A stretch of 64,000 nt of DNA, taken from NCBI RefSeq assembly GCF_004118375.1, contig NZ_SDHX01000001.1, positions 2,111,693-2,175,692 of the forward strand. Direction: 5' to 3'. This DNA comes from Oleiharenicola lentus. GTDB lineage: Bacteria; Verrucomicrobiota; Verrucomicrobiia; Opitutales; Opitutaceae. The notes under the pieces were generated by a model, which did not search any database, was not told the origin of the DNA, and worked only from the letters and a program-made list of their open reading frames with translations. Shown in pieces: positions 1 through 8,633 of this stretch (its first letter is position 1; every line of letters begins with the position of its first letter). The translations under genes and the position numbers were made by a program.

Positions 1-2
1 CC

Positions 3-596
3 CATGGCTGGTTGATCCAAGATGGCCAGTTGAACGTGCTCGACAGCGGTGGGAAGGAAGCCGTCGGTGGCGGCGACATCATCACGCGCGAGACTTTCAC
101 GGAGTTTGAGCTGCTGGTCGACTTCAAGCTCACCCCGGGTGCGAACAGCGGCATCAAGTATTTCGTCCAACCCGGCTTGGCCGCCATCACCGCCACCGGC
201 GCGAAAGCCGCGGTCGGCTCGGCCATCGGGCTGGAGTTCCAGATCCTGGATGATGCATTGCACCCCGACGCCAAGCTCGGCCGCGACGGCAACCGCACCG
301 TCAGCTCCCTCTACGACCTTATCCCCGCATCCGCCAGCAAGCAACCAAACGCCATCGGCGAGTGGAACACCGCCCGCGTTTTGGTCCGGGGCAACCACGT
401 CGAGCATTGGCTCAATGACACCAAGGTGGTGGAGTACGAGCGTGATTCCCCGGCGTTCCGCGCCGCCGTGGCGGCGAGCAAGTACAAGAACATTCCCGGC
501 TTCGGCGAATGGCCGAGTGGCCATATCCTGTTGCAGGAGCACGGCGACGCCGTGTCGTTCCGCAACGTCAAGGTCCGCGCCATCGTCGGGCCCTGA
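3..596 (+). CDS. DUF1080 / 3-keto-disaccharide hydrolase-domain protein, 5' truncated by window
   Basis: The reading frame is open from the first bases of the window and ends at TGA 596; the TTG at 12 is not a convincing start because the frame continues upstream (H-G-W-L-I-Q-D-G). The WLIQDGQL opening, the ELLVDFKLTPGANSGIKYFV strand and the late GHILLQEHGDAVSFRNVKVR segment are typical of the DUF1080 concanavalin-like beta-sandwich, now named for 3-keto-disaccharide hydrolase activity. Such proteins are usually exported and act on sugars or glycosides. The N-terminus and any signal peptide lie outside the window, so localisation cannot be judged. Family assignment is firm; the substrate is unknown. 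Confidence 0.85.
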   Translation, partial: HGWLIQDGQLNVLDSGGKEAVGGGDIITRETFTEFELLVDFKLTPGANSGIKYFVQPGLAAITATGAKAAVGSAIGLEFQILDDALHPDAKLGRDGNRTVSSLYDLIPASASKQPNAIGEWNTARVLVRGNHVEHWLNDTKVVEYERDSPAFRAAVAASKYKNIPGFGEWPSGHILLQEHGDAVSFRNVKVRAIVGP

Positions 597-635
597 TTTT
601 TCCACGGCACCCCGTTAGAATATCATCAGGAAAGT

Positions 636-653
636 GCCCGGATTGCACCGGGC
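636..653. other. Short GC hairpin in gene-free stretch 597-911
   Basis: The 315 bases between the DUF1080 gene and the AraC regulator hold no convincing gene. The only structure I see is a 6-bp inverted repeat (GCCCGG / CCGGGC, loop ATTGCA) 40 bases after the DUF1080 stop. It has no T-run, so it would at best be a weak or factor-assisted terminator. The rest must contain the promoter of the downstream regulator, but I cannot point to convincing -35/-10 boxes. Confidence 0.3.
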
Positions 654-911
654 CAGACGGTGCTGGCTGATCTGCTCCTTGCGGTCTTTGGCGCGATCTC
701 CCCGGTCTGCGCAGTACCATCGCACAGATCAGGTGCGCTCAGTCGCATTGCGTGGCAAGGGGACCGGGCCATGCATTTCAGATGGATGGTTTGCCAGGCC
801 TTATTGGAATTGAGCCACATTCATCACGTCGCGGCTGAGCTCCGGAATATCGTTTTCGCAGTTGCACTCGTCCCCTAAGGAATACCTATTTCGCGCAGTA
901 TAATCCCTTTC

Positions 912-1760
912 ATGCGCGTTAACAAGCAGCGCTTCCGCCGGCCTCAGGCTGGCAATGACGGCACCCGGATCCGCCCGGTTTTCGAGGATTTCCACCTGCT
1001 GAGCATGGAGGGTGATTACGAGTACCCGCGGCACCAGCACACCAACTACGAGGTGATCCTGGTCGAACGCGGACCTTATCGTTGTGAGCTCAATGGAGAG
1101 CAGCTCACGCTGGTGGATGGTCAGGTGCTTGTGATCAAGCCGGGGGATTGGCATCAGGACCACCTGTGCGACGGGCAGCGTCACTACGTTTTGCATTTTC
1201 GCCTGACGGGAATGCTCCAGGGGGAGGCTGCCCGTTCGCTGTTTCGGGATGATACTCACCCAGCGGGCCAGATTTGCACGGGCAATTATTTGCGGGATAC
1301 CTTTTTCATGCGGGAACTCCGCAGGGAGGCGCAACAGAAGGCCCCGCATTCAGCGGCTGTGCAAGACAGCCTGCTAGAGGCACTATTTTGGCGTCTTGTG
1401 CGCGGGTTGCCTGAGTCGAGCCTGAGCGAGACAATTCGCTGCCTTCCTCACGCCGAGGCCCGACGAGAGGCGATCAAGGTGGTGTTTGATCGTCACCTCC
1501 GAACGAATCCCACGGTGGCAGATCTCGCTGTCGAGGCCAAGATGAGCCCTCGCCATTTGACGTCGTTTTGCCGGAATAATTTTGGGGCCGGTCCGGCTCG
1601 GTATCTTCTGCAGTTAAAACTTCGTCGGGCGCAGGAGATGTTGCGTTACCGTGGACAGCGGGTGAAAGAGGTCAGTGACGCGCTTGGCTTCGCCAATCCT
1701 TATCATTTCTCGCGTGTTTACCGACGCTATTTCGGGCATCCGCCCTCGCGGGCGTTGTAG
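912..1760 (+). CDS. AraC-family transcriptional regulator
   Basis: This 282-residue protein has the two-part layout of AraC regulators: an N-terminal cupin-like sensing half (roughly residues 20-120, with H-Q-H-T-N-Y-E-V and a KPGDWHQDHL turn) and a C-terminal double helix-turn-helix (roughly 180-282). The second HTH is clear: RVKEVSDALGFANPYHFSRV followed by YRRYFGHPPS, the family signature. The cupin half suggests sensing of a sugar or small metabolite. The gene stands alone, so its regulon is not evident; the neighbouring DUF1080 carbohydrate gene is a candidate target by inference only. Start ATG 912 fits family length. Confidence 0.93.
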   Translation: MRVNKQRFRRPQAGNDGTRIRPVFEDFHLLSMEGDYEYPRHQHTNYEVILVERGPYRCELNGEQLTLVDGQVLVIKPGDWHQDHLCDGQRHYVLHFRLTGMLQGEAARSLFRDDTHPAGQICTGNYLRDTFFMRELRREAQQKAPHSAAVQDSLLEALFWRLVRGLPESSLSETIRCLPHAEARREAIKVVFDRHLRTNPTVADLAVEAKMSPRHLTSFCRNNFGAGPARYLLQLKLRRAQEMLRYRGQRVKEVSDALGFANPYHFSRVYRRYFGHPPSRAL

Positions 1761-1954
1761 TGAAAAAACAGCGTTCCGATCAGACCGGCAACAAGGCTGA
1801 ATGGCAGCGATAGTCGCATCGAAACTTGGGGCATTTGCCAATAATGCACCGACCCGAGATCGCAAAACCATCGGGCGGTTGTTTTATCGTCACTCAATCA
1901 AGCGCAGGGTCACCCGGGGGCATGGAATCTAATCCCCCCACCGGGAGGGGATCG

Positions 1955-2218
1955 CTACGAACGATAGTGACGATTTGCGAATGTAACAAGTTTCAGCCGC
2001 TTGAATTCCGAAACTCTGAAATCTGTTTCAGTCAGTCGTAGGAGGGTGGAGTATGAGATGCCACAGTGCTCGGCGATGGACTTCATCGTCAGCGCAGGTG
2101 GGAGTGCCTTCTTGGTCACCTGCGGGCCATGAGGCACGGTCCGGTGATAATTCGAATAAGGATACTTCCACGCCAGCGCTGCGCGTCGTTTCATCCATAG
2201 GTCGAAGGCTTGGATCAC
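1955..2218 (-). CDS. Small HTH-containing ORF or gene remnant
   Basis: An 87-codon frame beginning at GTG 2218 carries a plausible helix-turn-helix (TMKSIAEHCGISYSTLLRL) preceded by a basic stretch (LWMKRRAALAWKYPY). I do not recognise the family. The upstream minus-strand sequence to about 2396 is open in another frame, so the gene may be the frameshifted C-terminal part of a longer protein. It lies in the low-gene-density patch beside the recombinase operon, which fits a decaying mobile-element gene. No ribosome-binding site is visible. It could also be spurious. Confidence 0.3.
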   Translation of the reverse strand: MIQAFDLWMKRRAALAWKYPYSNYHRTVPHGPQVTKKALPPALTMKSIAEHCGISYSTLLRLTETDFRVSEFKRLKLVTFANRHYRS

Positions 2219-2596
2219 CTGCCGGCGGGTAATCTTGGTCGTTTATCTCATAGGAGGTTAGGGCCCGATCATTGGGGACCGAAAATTCGCTGTCTAGATG
2301 CCTGCGCGCAATCGGAACGAGATCCGACCACTCATGGATTAGCGGACCGCATAGAGAGCTTAAGCTGGTCCTCTCCGGGCTGGGCCGTAAAGCCATCTCA
2401 ATACTGGCGCCAGGTATTGATTAACCAGGCAAAACGCTGGTGGTGAAGATTTAGAGAACAAAGCGGTGGACTGCGCGGAGCACGCCTAAGGAGCCGCTAT
2501 CTCTTTGCATGACTAAAATCACCCTGAACTCGAACTACACCGCGCGCAAAGCCCTGCGCTGAGCGATTGGCGCAGCGGCGTCGCAGTCTCCTAACC
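2219..2596. other. Gene-free stretch before the PolB-like exonuclease
   Basis: No supported gene. A 17-codon frame (ATG 2509 to TGA 2562, MTKITLNSNYTARKALR) follows an AAGGAG motif near 2489 but with a long 15-base spacing; it may be a leader peptide or chance. Base composition is visibly less GC-rich than in the core genes. Confidence 0.3.
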
Positions 2597-3439
2597 ATGA
2601 AAACCAAACTGACTAGCCTGAACCAGATCAGTCACGTCGCACTCGCCATCAAGACGGTGCCTCGCTTCGCGCTCTGCGACTACGAACCGCAAGCGCAGGA
2701 CAACATCAACCGCCTGATCGCTCAGGCGCGGTCCAAGTTCCCGGGCCTGACCTACGAGCAGTATGCCTCCCTGAATCCGGATTTCGGGCGCATCATCTGC
2801 ATTTCCGTCGGGTATATCGTTGAGAATGCGGATGGCGATCCGGTGATGCGCCTGAAGTCCTACACCGGCAGCGAGGAGGAGCAGTTGACGGAGTTCAACC
2901 GCCATCTCGCCAACTACGGCAACACCTTCGTTCACGCAAAGGGACGCTCGTTCGATGTTCCCTTCATTCTCGCGCGCATGAGCGCGCAGGAGATGCACTG
3001 TGCCAACAAGAATTTCGCCGCGCAGCATCGCCCGAATGGTTACCCGCACCTCGACCTGACGGAATACCACGCCGACCACGGTCCTGGCGGTCGCCTGCCC
3101 CTCAGCCTTGTCGCTTCCATGGCCGGCGTGGCCTCGCCCGGGTTCGATTTCAATGGCCAGAAACTCTGGGCGGCCTTTCACGGTGGCGAACACCGTCTGA
3201 TTGCCCGCCATTGCGAATGGAGTGTGGCGACCACCTTGAACCTCTTGCGGATTCTCGTCGGTAACTACGAACCCATCCCCTGTGAGCGCTACTACTCGGT
3301 GGAGGTTGATGGCGAGTGCGGCCATCTTGCGGCGGCCGACGCCAACGGTTGTTGCCCCTCTGTGTGGGATGATCGCCCGCAGTTCTTCGTGCCCTCGGAT
3401 CGCATCCCGCCCATCCGGCCTGAACGATTCGCTTCGTGA
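2597..3439 (+). CDS. PolB-type 3'-5' exonuclease-like protein with degenerate active site
   Basis: The 280-residue protein follows the fold of the predicted 3'-5' exonucleases related to the PolB exonuclease domain (PF10108-like): FGRIICISVGYI (63-74), an ExoII region HAKGRSFDVPFILARM (113-128), PHLDLTEY, an SPGFDFNG loop and a closing IARHCEWSVATTLNLL helix. In active relatives ExoI reads F-D-I-E-T and ExoIII reads Y-C-x-x-D-V. Here ExoI is L-A-I-K-T (16-20) and ExoIII is H-C-E-W-S-V, so three of the four DEDD carboxylates are gone and only D120 remains. The frame is nevertheless intact. I chose ATG 2597 over the in-frame TTG 2567. It lies upstream of a recombinase operon in an accessory patch. 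Family is likely; catalytic activity is doubtful. Confidence 0.75.
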   Translation: MKTKLTSLNQISHVALAIKTVPRFALCDYEPQAQDNINRLIAQARSKFPGLTYEQYASLNPDFGRIICISVGYIVENADGDPVMRLKSYTGSEEEQLTEFNRHLANYGNTFVHAKGRSFDVPFILARMSAQEMHCANKNFAAQHRPNGYPHLDLTEYHADHGPGGRLPLSLVASMAGVASPGFDFNGQKLWAAFHGGEHRLIARHCEWSVATTLNLLRILVGNYEPIPCERYYSVEVDGECGHLAAADANGCCPSVWDDRPQFFVPSDRIPPIRPERFAS

Positions 3440-3778
3440 GGCGCCCTATCAGCCGAATCGGTCGATGTAGCCTCATAGATGACCCCGCGCTAAATCAGGG
3501 TATCAGCAAGATGATACCATAGAAGGCTTTCCGTGTTTTATACAGACGAATGGTCATCACACCCGGCGGCGCGCAGCGCGGCCTCTCCCGCGAAGTGCTC
3601 AATTCATTGTTAGTATATGCACCGGCCCACACCGCCAATTTTCATGCTCACTCCCGCAAACCTATCCATCGCCTGGCGTTCACCGTCGCGCGCCAGTCAG
3701 TCCGATCGGTCCGCATAGCATACTAACACCATCCACCGCTTCTCACCTCGCTCAATCCATCTCCCCTCCACCCTAATA
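3440..3778. promoter_or_regulatory. Intergenic region with inverted repeats upstream of the recombinase operon
   Basis: These 339 bases hold no gene. A perfect 7-bp inverted repeat GGTATCA-gcaaga-TGATACC lies at 3499-3518. A looser inverted pair GTTAGTATATGC (3609-3620) and GCATACTAAC (3718-3727) brackets the last part before the winged-helix gene. Either could be an operator for the HTH protein or part of a recombination site. No consensus promoter stands out. Confidence 0.35.
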
Positions 3779-4354
3779 ATGGAAGGTCAGTCCCAGAATC
3801 CTGTCGCCCATGGCACCCCCTCTTCCCCGGCAAACGGTGAGGCGGTGGACCATGGCGCTGCGAACGATGGGGCCGCCGGATCGGCGCAGACAACATCGCC
3901 AACCTCTGCGGGAGCGGATCAGCGGACGTGGCGCAAGGGGCAAGGATCCGGGCACCGCGATCAAGACACTGGTATCGCGACCGCCGTCCCGGCTGGGTTT
4001 GATCGGGTTTGTGCCTTACTAGCCGAGGCCGTCATCGGAATGATGGCCGGCACCCTGCCTTCATCGACGGGTCAAGGTTCCCTGTCCTGTGCCCCGACTC
4101 AGGGCGATTCAAAGCATACCACAGACAGCGGGGCCACGCTCTCTACCATCAGCCTCGATGACCAGATCATCGAGGAATTGCGCGAATGCGGGAGCACGTC
4201 TCCCGCCGCGTTGCGCGCGAAGCTCGGTCTTCAGCGCACTCCCTGCACCAAGGCGCTGAATCGCCTGGTCGCCAAGGGCATGCTTATTAGCCAAGGTAGC
4301 ACTCGGGACCGGGTCTACCGGCTGGTCCAGTCCAGTCAACCCGCAGCCGCATGA
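3779..4354 (+). CDS. Winged-helix DNA-binding protein coupled to serine recombinase
   Basis: A 191-residue protein with a low-complexity, Gly/Ser/Thr/Ala-rich N-terminal two thirds (about 1-120) and a C-terminal winged helix (about 127-182: IIEELRECGSTSPAALRAKL, a recognition segment TKALNRLVAKG and a basic wing ending in RVYRLV). The stop codon overlaps the start of the recombinase gene by 4 bases (ATGA), implying translational coupling. I infer that it helps or regulates the recombinase, as an architectural or directionality factor or as an autoregulator. The exact family is not recognised. The true N-terminus may be shorter since the first 120 residues show little conservation-like structure. 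Confidence 0.7.
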   Translation: MEGQSQNPVAHGTPSSPANGEAVDHGAANDGAAGSAQTTSPTSAGADQRTWRKGQGSGHRDQDTGIATAVPAGFDRVCALLAEAVIGMMAGTLPSSTGQGSLSCAPTQGDSKHTTDSGATLSTISLDDQIIEELRECGSTSPAALRAKLGLQRTPCTKALNRLVAKGMLISQGSTRDRVYRLVQSSQPAAA

Positions 4355-6612
4355 GCTCCTTCGCCAGCAAACTCGGCGCCCTAAAGAAGGACGAGCTTCC
4401 TGAAGGGGCCGTTGCGATTGGCGCCCGAGTCTCAACCGAGGAGATGGCCAAGGGTGACTCCATTGAGAACCAAATCGAAGCCTGCCGGAATTTTTGCGCC
4501 GCCCATCCAGACGTTTTCGGCGAACGGGAATTCAGGATTTACCAGGATCCCGGGCACACGGGGACTACTTTTGATCGCCCGGGTATCAACGGGCTGCGGG
4601 CGGACAAGGCAACGGTCAAGATTGCCTGTTACTTGGTGCGCGACTTGAAGCGCTTGGGGCGGAACGCGAAGGAGGGATTGGAATTCCTCGATGAAATGAC
4701 CGCGGCCAACATCCAGATCATCGACATCGGTCAGCCTGCAATCGATTACAGGACGACCAAGGGACGGAAGATTTACACCGACACCATGTCCGGCGCTGAG
4801 GCCGAGTGCGGCATCTACCGGGACAGCTCAATTCAAGGCCAGACCAAGCGGGCGCAAAATGGCCAGTGGAAGGGTGGTGATCCACCCTATCCCTTTGATT
4901 TGGAGAACGGCTTTCTTTTGCCGGTGAGGGGATCGGCCACAGAGTTGCTCCAGAAAATGGCGACCCTTTACGAGAAGCATAAGTCTGATCTCGGGGTTCT
5001 CAAGGAGCTGAACAAGGAGGGGATCCAATTCGCGCCCGACATTCAACGGGTGTGTTACGACCGTGATCGCGCCCAACGCAGGTTCGTTTCCCGTCGTCCT
5101 CAAAATGTCGGCAAACCGCGGCTGATCACCCTGCGCTGGATCTCGCATGCGCTGCGCAATCCGATAATGGCCGGCTATGTGCCCGCACCTCGCGCGGTCA
5201 ATGATCTGACCGCCGGCTTCAAGCCTGATCTGGTGCTCGCAAATGGTCGCCGGTATTTCATGTGGGAGCCTCAGGCCATAATTCCTCTGCCTCAGTGGCA
5301 AAAGCTCCAAGCTATTCGACAAGCCCAAGCCAGGACCAATTTCCGGGTGGGGCGTGAGTCCACAAACTACCTGCTGCAGCAGTTGTTGGAGTGCGGTTGT
5401 TGCAAGTTGCCGATGCAAGTGGGGGCAGCAACCTCCGGAAGTGGCAAGACCATCCGGCACTATATCTGCGGTAGTATCAAGCAGCTGGGCTCGCTGTCGA
5501 AATGCTCGGTTCGTCGCTTGCCTGCTGAGGCGATGGAGACCGTGATCATGCGCTTCTTGAGCGACCTCCCCAAGCGCCCCGAAATCGTCCATGAGATCAC
5601 GGCCCTCGCCACCAAGAACAAGGCGGGGCTGACCGAAGGACTGGAGGAGCGCGTTGCGCTCCTGGAGAAAGAGCACGCGAAGCTGGAGCGGTCCAAGAAG
5701 AATGCGCTCGACCGAATGCTGGAGTTTGAGGGCAAGAAGATCGGAACTGAAATGGAGCTCCGCTACAATGAGACGCAGGCGAAGCTCGAGTCCGTGATTC
5801 TAGATATGGCCGACCTGCACCGGAAACTCGAAGCCGCCCATGTTGGGGCACCCTCGGCACAGGTGGTCGCCAGCGCGCTGGCTGATTTCGGGAAACTGGC
5901 TGCTCAGCTTCCGGCGTCCGCCGTTAAGGAGCTGGTCCAATCGTTGGTTGCCGAAATCGTGGTTCATCGGCTCAAGCATCGCTCCATGCCGCAGTTCAGG
6001 CATTTGTCGACCAGCGCATCCATACTGAAGCTGGATATCACCCTGAACCCGTGTGGCCTCCATTTGATCAACTCCCCCAGCAAAGGCTCAACAATCACGA
6101 AACCCAAAGGGGGTAAGCCGAAACTGGTGCCCACGTCGCTGATCGTGGAGATCCGGCAGGCCGGATCGAAGGGCAACGTGGTCCGCCTGCTGGAGCCTTT
6201 TGCAACCGAAGCCGAGCTCTACGCCTTTCCTGCCAAGGACACCTCGGCGGAAGAAGTCGAACGGCAGCAGCATCCGCTCGGGCGCATGGAGACGATAGTC
6301 GAAATGAGGACCAATGGGATGCTCAAAAAGGAGATTGCGGCCAAATTCGGCAAGACGCCTCCGTGGGTTACTTATCACCTGCGCCTGCTCGGCCTGTTGC
6401 CCGGCATTCAGCAGAAGCTCAAGGAGGCTCCCGTTTCTGTGCTGCGCCACTTCGGGCTTGTTTCTCTGATGAATATGGCGGCCATGGACGCCAAACTGCA
6501 GGAATCCACTTTCGATGAAGCCTACCGGAAGGCCCTGCACACGGACACGACGGTAAAGCTGATCAAGTCGGACCCCGAGTCCCCGGCCGACGATATAGCG
6601 ACCAACGCGTAG
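4351..6612 (+). CDS. Large serine recombinase with C-terminal ParB-like HTH
   Basis: A 753-residue site-specific recombinase. The N-terminal resolvase domain (about 20-165) has R26 and catalytic S28 in ARVSTEE, the D-R-P-G turn at 75-78 and RLGRN at 101-105. A recombinase domain follows (about 170-340), then a zinc ribbon (C348, C350/C351, C373, C385) and a coiled coil (about 425-495). The C-terminal addition contains GMLKKEIAAKFGKTPPWVTY plus HLRLLGL (656-682), which resembles the ParB/Spo0J HTH; I know of no standard serine recombinase with this arrangement. Deviations from the usual core: G-A-R-V-S instead of Y-A-R-V-S, and K100 where D of D-R-L-S-R is expected. It is cotranscribed with the upstream wHTH gene. 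Probable role: integration or inversion of a mobile element. Confidence 0.9.
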   Translation: MSSFASKLGALKKDELPEGAVAIGARVSTEEMAKGDSIENQIEACRNFCAAHPDVFGEREFRIYQDPGHTGTTFDRPGINGLRADKATVKIACYLVRDLKRLGRNAKEGLEFLDEMTAANIQIIDIGQPAIDYRTTKGRKIYTDTMSGAEAECGIYRDSSIQGQTKRAQNGQWKGGDPPYPFDLENGFLLPVRGSATELLQKMATLYEKHKSDLGVLKELNKEGIQFAPDIQRVCYDRDRAQRRFVSRRPQNVGKPRLITLRWISHALRNPIMAGYVPAPRAVNDLTAGFKPDLVLANGRRYFMWEPQAIIPLPQWQKLQAIRQAQARTNFRVGRESTNYLLQQLLECGCCKLPMQVGAATSGSGKTIRHYICGSIKQLGSLSKCSVRRLPAEAMETVIMRFLSDLPKRPEIVHEITALATKNKAGLTEGLEERVALLEKEHAKLERSKKNALDRMLEFEGKKIGTEMELRYNETQAKLESVILDMADLHRKLEAAHVGAPSAQVVASALADFGKLAAQLPASAVKELVQSLVAEIVVHRLKHRSMPQFRHLSTSASILKLDITLNPCGLHLINSPSKGSTITKPKGGKPKLVPTSLIVEIRQAGSKGNVVRLLEPFATEAELYAFPAKDTSAEEVERQQHPLGRMETIVEMRTNGMLKKEIAAKFGKTPPWVTYHLRLLGLLPGIQQKLKEAPVSVLRHFGLVSLMNMAAMDAKLQESTFDEAYRKALHTDTTVKLIKSDPESPADDIATNA

Positions 6613-7141
6613 CGTTGATTCCGCTCGGCACGATGAGGAAGCGCATGTCGGGCTTCCGTTGTTGAAGTTGGGTTTTATCAAGCTTCATTATTTCGGCAAT
6701 TCGCTTCGCGAGAGCGCCGGACAGGAGGTGCCTTTGCAGGCCGGGTATAGAACTTAAATCGAGGGTGTCCCCTGGCCATCTACCCGAGCGGCCGCCCGAA
6801 TTTGATTCGATTGGGTTCTCATTTAAGAAACCAATGCACCTCCAGAGAGGGCGCGCGGTTGGGTGTACCCAGCGGTTCCGGTTCGAACGCTAAACCGCAC
6901 CTCGGATGGCCATCGCTCATGCAAGGATTCTGCGGGTGGTGGATTTTCTGGGCATAAAACACTAATTCTTGGTAGGGCCAAAAGGACTGGTCATGATGAA
7001 ATGTAACTAACAGAATTAGAGCGACTTGACGCGGTGCCAGGGTGAGGGCGTTATGACACGACTTCGAGCCGTTCGGGCGTATGAACCGGCGGTTCGAGCG
7101 CCACACACAACATAACGTCAAAGAAGTCAGGTATCACGAAC
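6613..7141. other. Gene-free 529-base stretch after the recombinase
   Basis: I find no supported gene here. A 100-codon minus-strand frame (7121-6819) has no recognisable domain and looks fortuitous. The stretch marks the transition from the accessory patch to core genes and would be the place to look for an attachment site. It should contain the promoter of the following subtilase. A GGTTCCGGTTCGAAC motif near 6873 resembles a tRNA T-loop but does not fold into one. Confidence 0.4.
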
Positions 7142-8566
7142 ATGATCTCCCGAACCCTGAATCGTCTGATGATCGTCACGGCCGCTCTGCTGGCCGTCTC
7201 TCAAGTCCACGCCCGTTCCTACGTGGTCGTTGGCAATGCCGGAAAACTGCCCGCCAAGCTCGAGGCCGCGGTAGCGGCGGCCGGTGGCACCATCACGCGC
7301 CATCTGCCTCAGATCGGCGTGGCCATCGTGGAATCGTCGTCGCCGCAGTTTGTCGCCAATGTGGGCAAGCTCGCCGGTCTCGATGCGGTGCTGCCCGATG
7401 CACAATGGAAACCCTCGCAGCCGGCGGTCATAGACGGGCTCGCCCTGGAGGACGCCGTGGCACTGCCGGCCAACCACACCACGCTGGTCACCGATGCTTG
7501 GGCTGCACTGCAATGGGGCCTCGAGGCGGTGGATGCAGGCACAGCCTGGCAAGCAGGACAAACCGGGGCCGGGGTGCGCGTCGCTGTGCTCGACAGTGGA
7601 GTCGCCTCCGCTCACCTCGACATCGCGCCCAACCTGAACACCGCGCTGTGCACATCGTTCGTGCCGGGCGAGGCCTACAATTTCACCGGCACGGGATTCA
7701 ATCATGGCACCCATGTGGCCGGCATCATCGCCGCGGCGGCAAACGGCGTGGGCACGGTGGGTGTCGCGCCCAAGGCCGAGATCGTGTCGGTCAAGGTGCT
7801 TTCCGCGGTGAGCGGCAGCGGCTCCTTCGGTGGCATCATCTCGGGCATCGTCTATGCCGCCGACATCGGCGCCGATGTGATCAACATGAGCCTCGGCGCT
7901 GAGTTTCCTCGCAGCGGTTATATCGACGACAACGGCACGCCCGCCGATCCGAGCGATGACTACAAAGTCGGCGCCAACGAGCTCACCGCCCTCATCAATG
8001 CGACCAGCCGGGCCACCACCTACGCCTACCAAAAGGGCGTGACCACCATCGTTTCCGCCGGCAACTCCGCCATCGATCGGGACCATGACGGCAGCTACTT
8101 TGTGCTGCCGGCCGATTGCACTCACGTGGTCAGTGTTTCCGCCACCGGTCCGACCGGGTGGGCCTTGAACCAGGCCGGCACCGACCTCGATGTGCTCGCC
8201 AGTTACTCCAACTACGGCCAGTCACGCATCGACCTGGCCGCGCCCGGCGGCGATTTCATGTATCCAGGCAATGATATCAGTGTCGTGGGCGGCATCGCGC
8301 AATACACCTGGGTCTTTGACATGGTGTTTGCACCCAGCAACCGCATCGGCACGAGCAACCGCTATTCCTGGTCGGCGGGCACCAGCATGGCCGCGCCGCA
8401 TGTCAGTGCTGTGGCTGCCATCATCATCGGGCGCAACGGCGGCAGCATGAAACCGGCCGCCGTGGTGGCCGCGTTGCGTGCCTCGGCAGATGATCTCGGC
8501 AAACCGGGCAATGATGATGCCTACGGCGCCGGTCGCGTGAACGCCGGTCGCGCCGCCACCGAGTAA
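7142..8566 (+). CDS. Secreted S8 (subtilisin-like) serine peptidase
   Basis: A 474-residue subtilase. Residues 1-24 form a signal peptide ending in A-x-A-type QVHA. Residues 25-90 look like an inhibitor I9-type propeptide. The catalytic triad is clear: D151 in VAVLDSGV, H188 in NHGTHVAG and S415 in GTSMAAPHVS, with oxyanion N308 in SAGNS. The enzyme is therefore predicted to be exported and to mature by propeptide removal. It has no C-terminal sorting or binding domain after the catalytic domain. It stands alone and converges on the uvrA gene, with a perfect hairpin between the two. Confidence 0.96.
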   Translation: MISRTLNRLMIVTAALLAVSQVHARSYVVVGNAGKLPAKLEAAVAAAGGTITRHLPQIGVAIVESSSPQFVANVGKLAGLDAVLPDAQWKPSQPAVIDGLALEDAVALPANHTTLVTDAWAALQWGLEAVDAGTAWQAGQTGAGVRVAVLDSGVASAHLDIAPNLNTALCTSFVPGEAYNFTGTGFNHGTHVAGIIAAAANGVGTVGVAPKAEIVSVKVLSAVSGSGSFGGIISGIVYAADIGADVINMSLGAEFPRSGYIDDNGTPADPSDDYKVGANELTALINATSRATTYAYQKGVTTIVSAGNSAIDRDHDGSYFVLPADCTHVVSVSATGPTGWALNQAGTDLDVLASYSNYGQSRIDLAAPGGDFMYPGNDISVVGGIAQYTWVFDMVFAPSNRIGTSNRYSWSAGTSMAAPHVSAVAAIIIGRNGGSMKPAAVVAALRASADDLGKPGNDDAYGAGRVNAGRAATE

Positions 8567-8593
8567 CGACATCTCAAAATTCCACCTGGCTTT

Positions 8594-8620
8594 GCGCCGG
8601 CTTCCCCACGGAGCCGGCGC
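8594..8620. terminator. Hairpin between convergent genes
   Basis: A perfect 9-bp inverted repeat GCGCCGGCT / AGCCGGCGC with a 9-base loop sits between the subtilase stop (8566) and the uvrA stop (8634). It is followed by TTTGG on the plus strand, so it can serve as a terminator from both sides, though the T-run is short. Confidence 0.6.
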
Positions 8621-8633
8621 TTTGGTTGGCGCA

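Noticed and set aside
2028..2396. 122-codon minus-strand frame in the accessory patch
   Set aside because: No recognisable domain and it overlaps the HTH-like frame; it may be an upstream piece of a frameshifted gene, but this cannot be shown.
2509..2562. 17-codon leader-like ORF after AAGGAG
   Set aside because: Spacing is too long and there is no supporting structure; kept only as a note in the intergenic entry.
6860..6905. tRNA-like GGTTCCGGTTCGAAC motif as an att site remnant
   Set aside because: The T-arm stem does not pair and no acceptor or anticodon arm can be built around it.
6819..7121. 100-codon minus-strand frame before the subtilase gene
   Set aside because: Composition unlike a protein, no start context and no motif.
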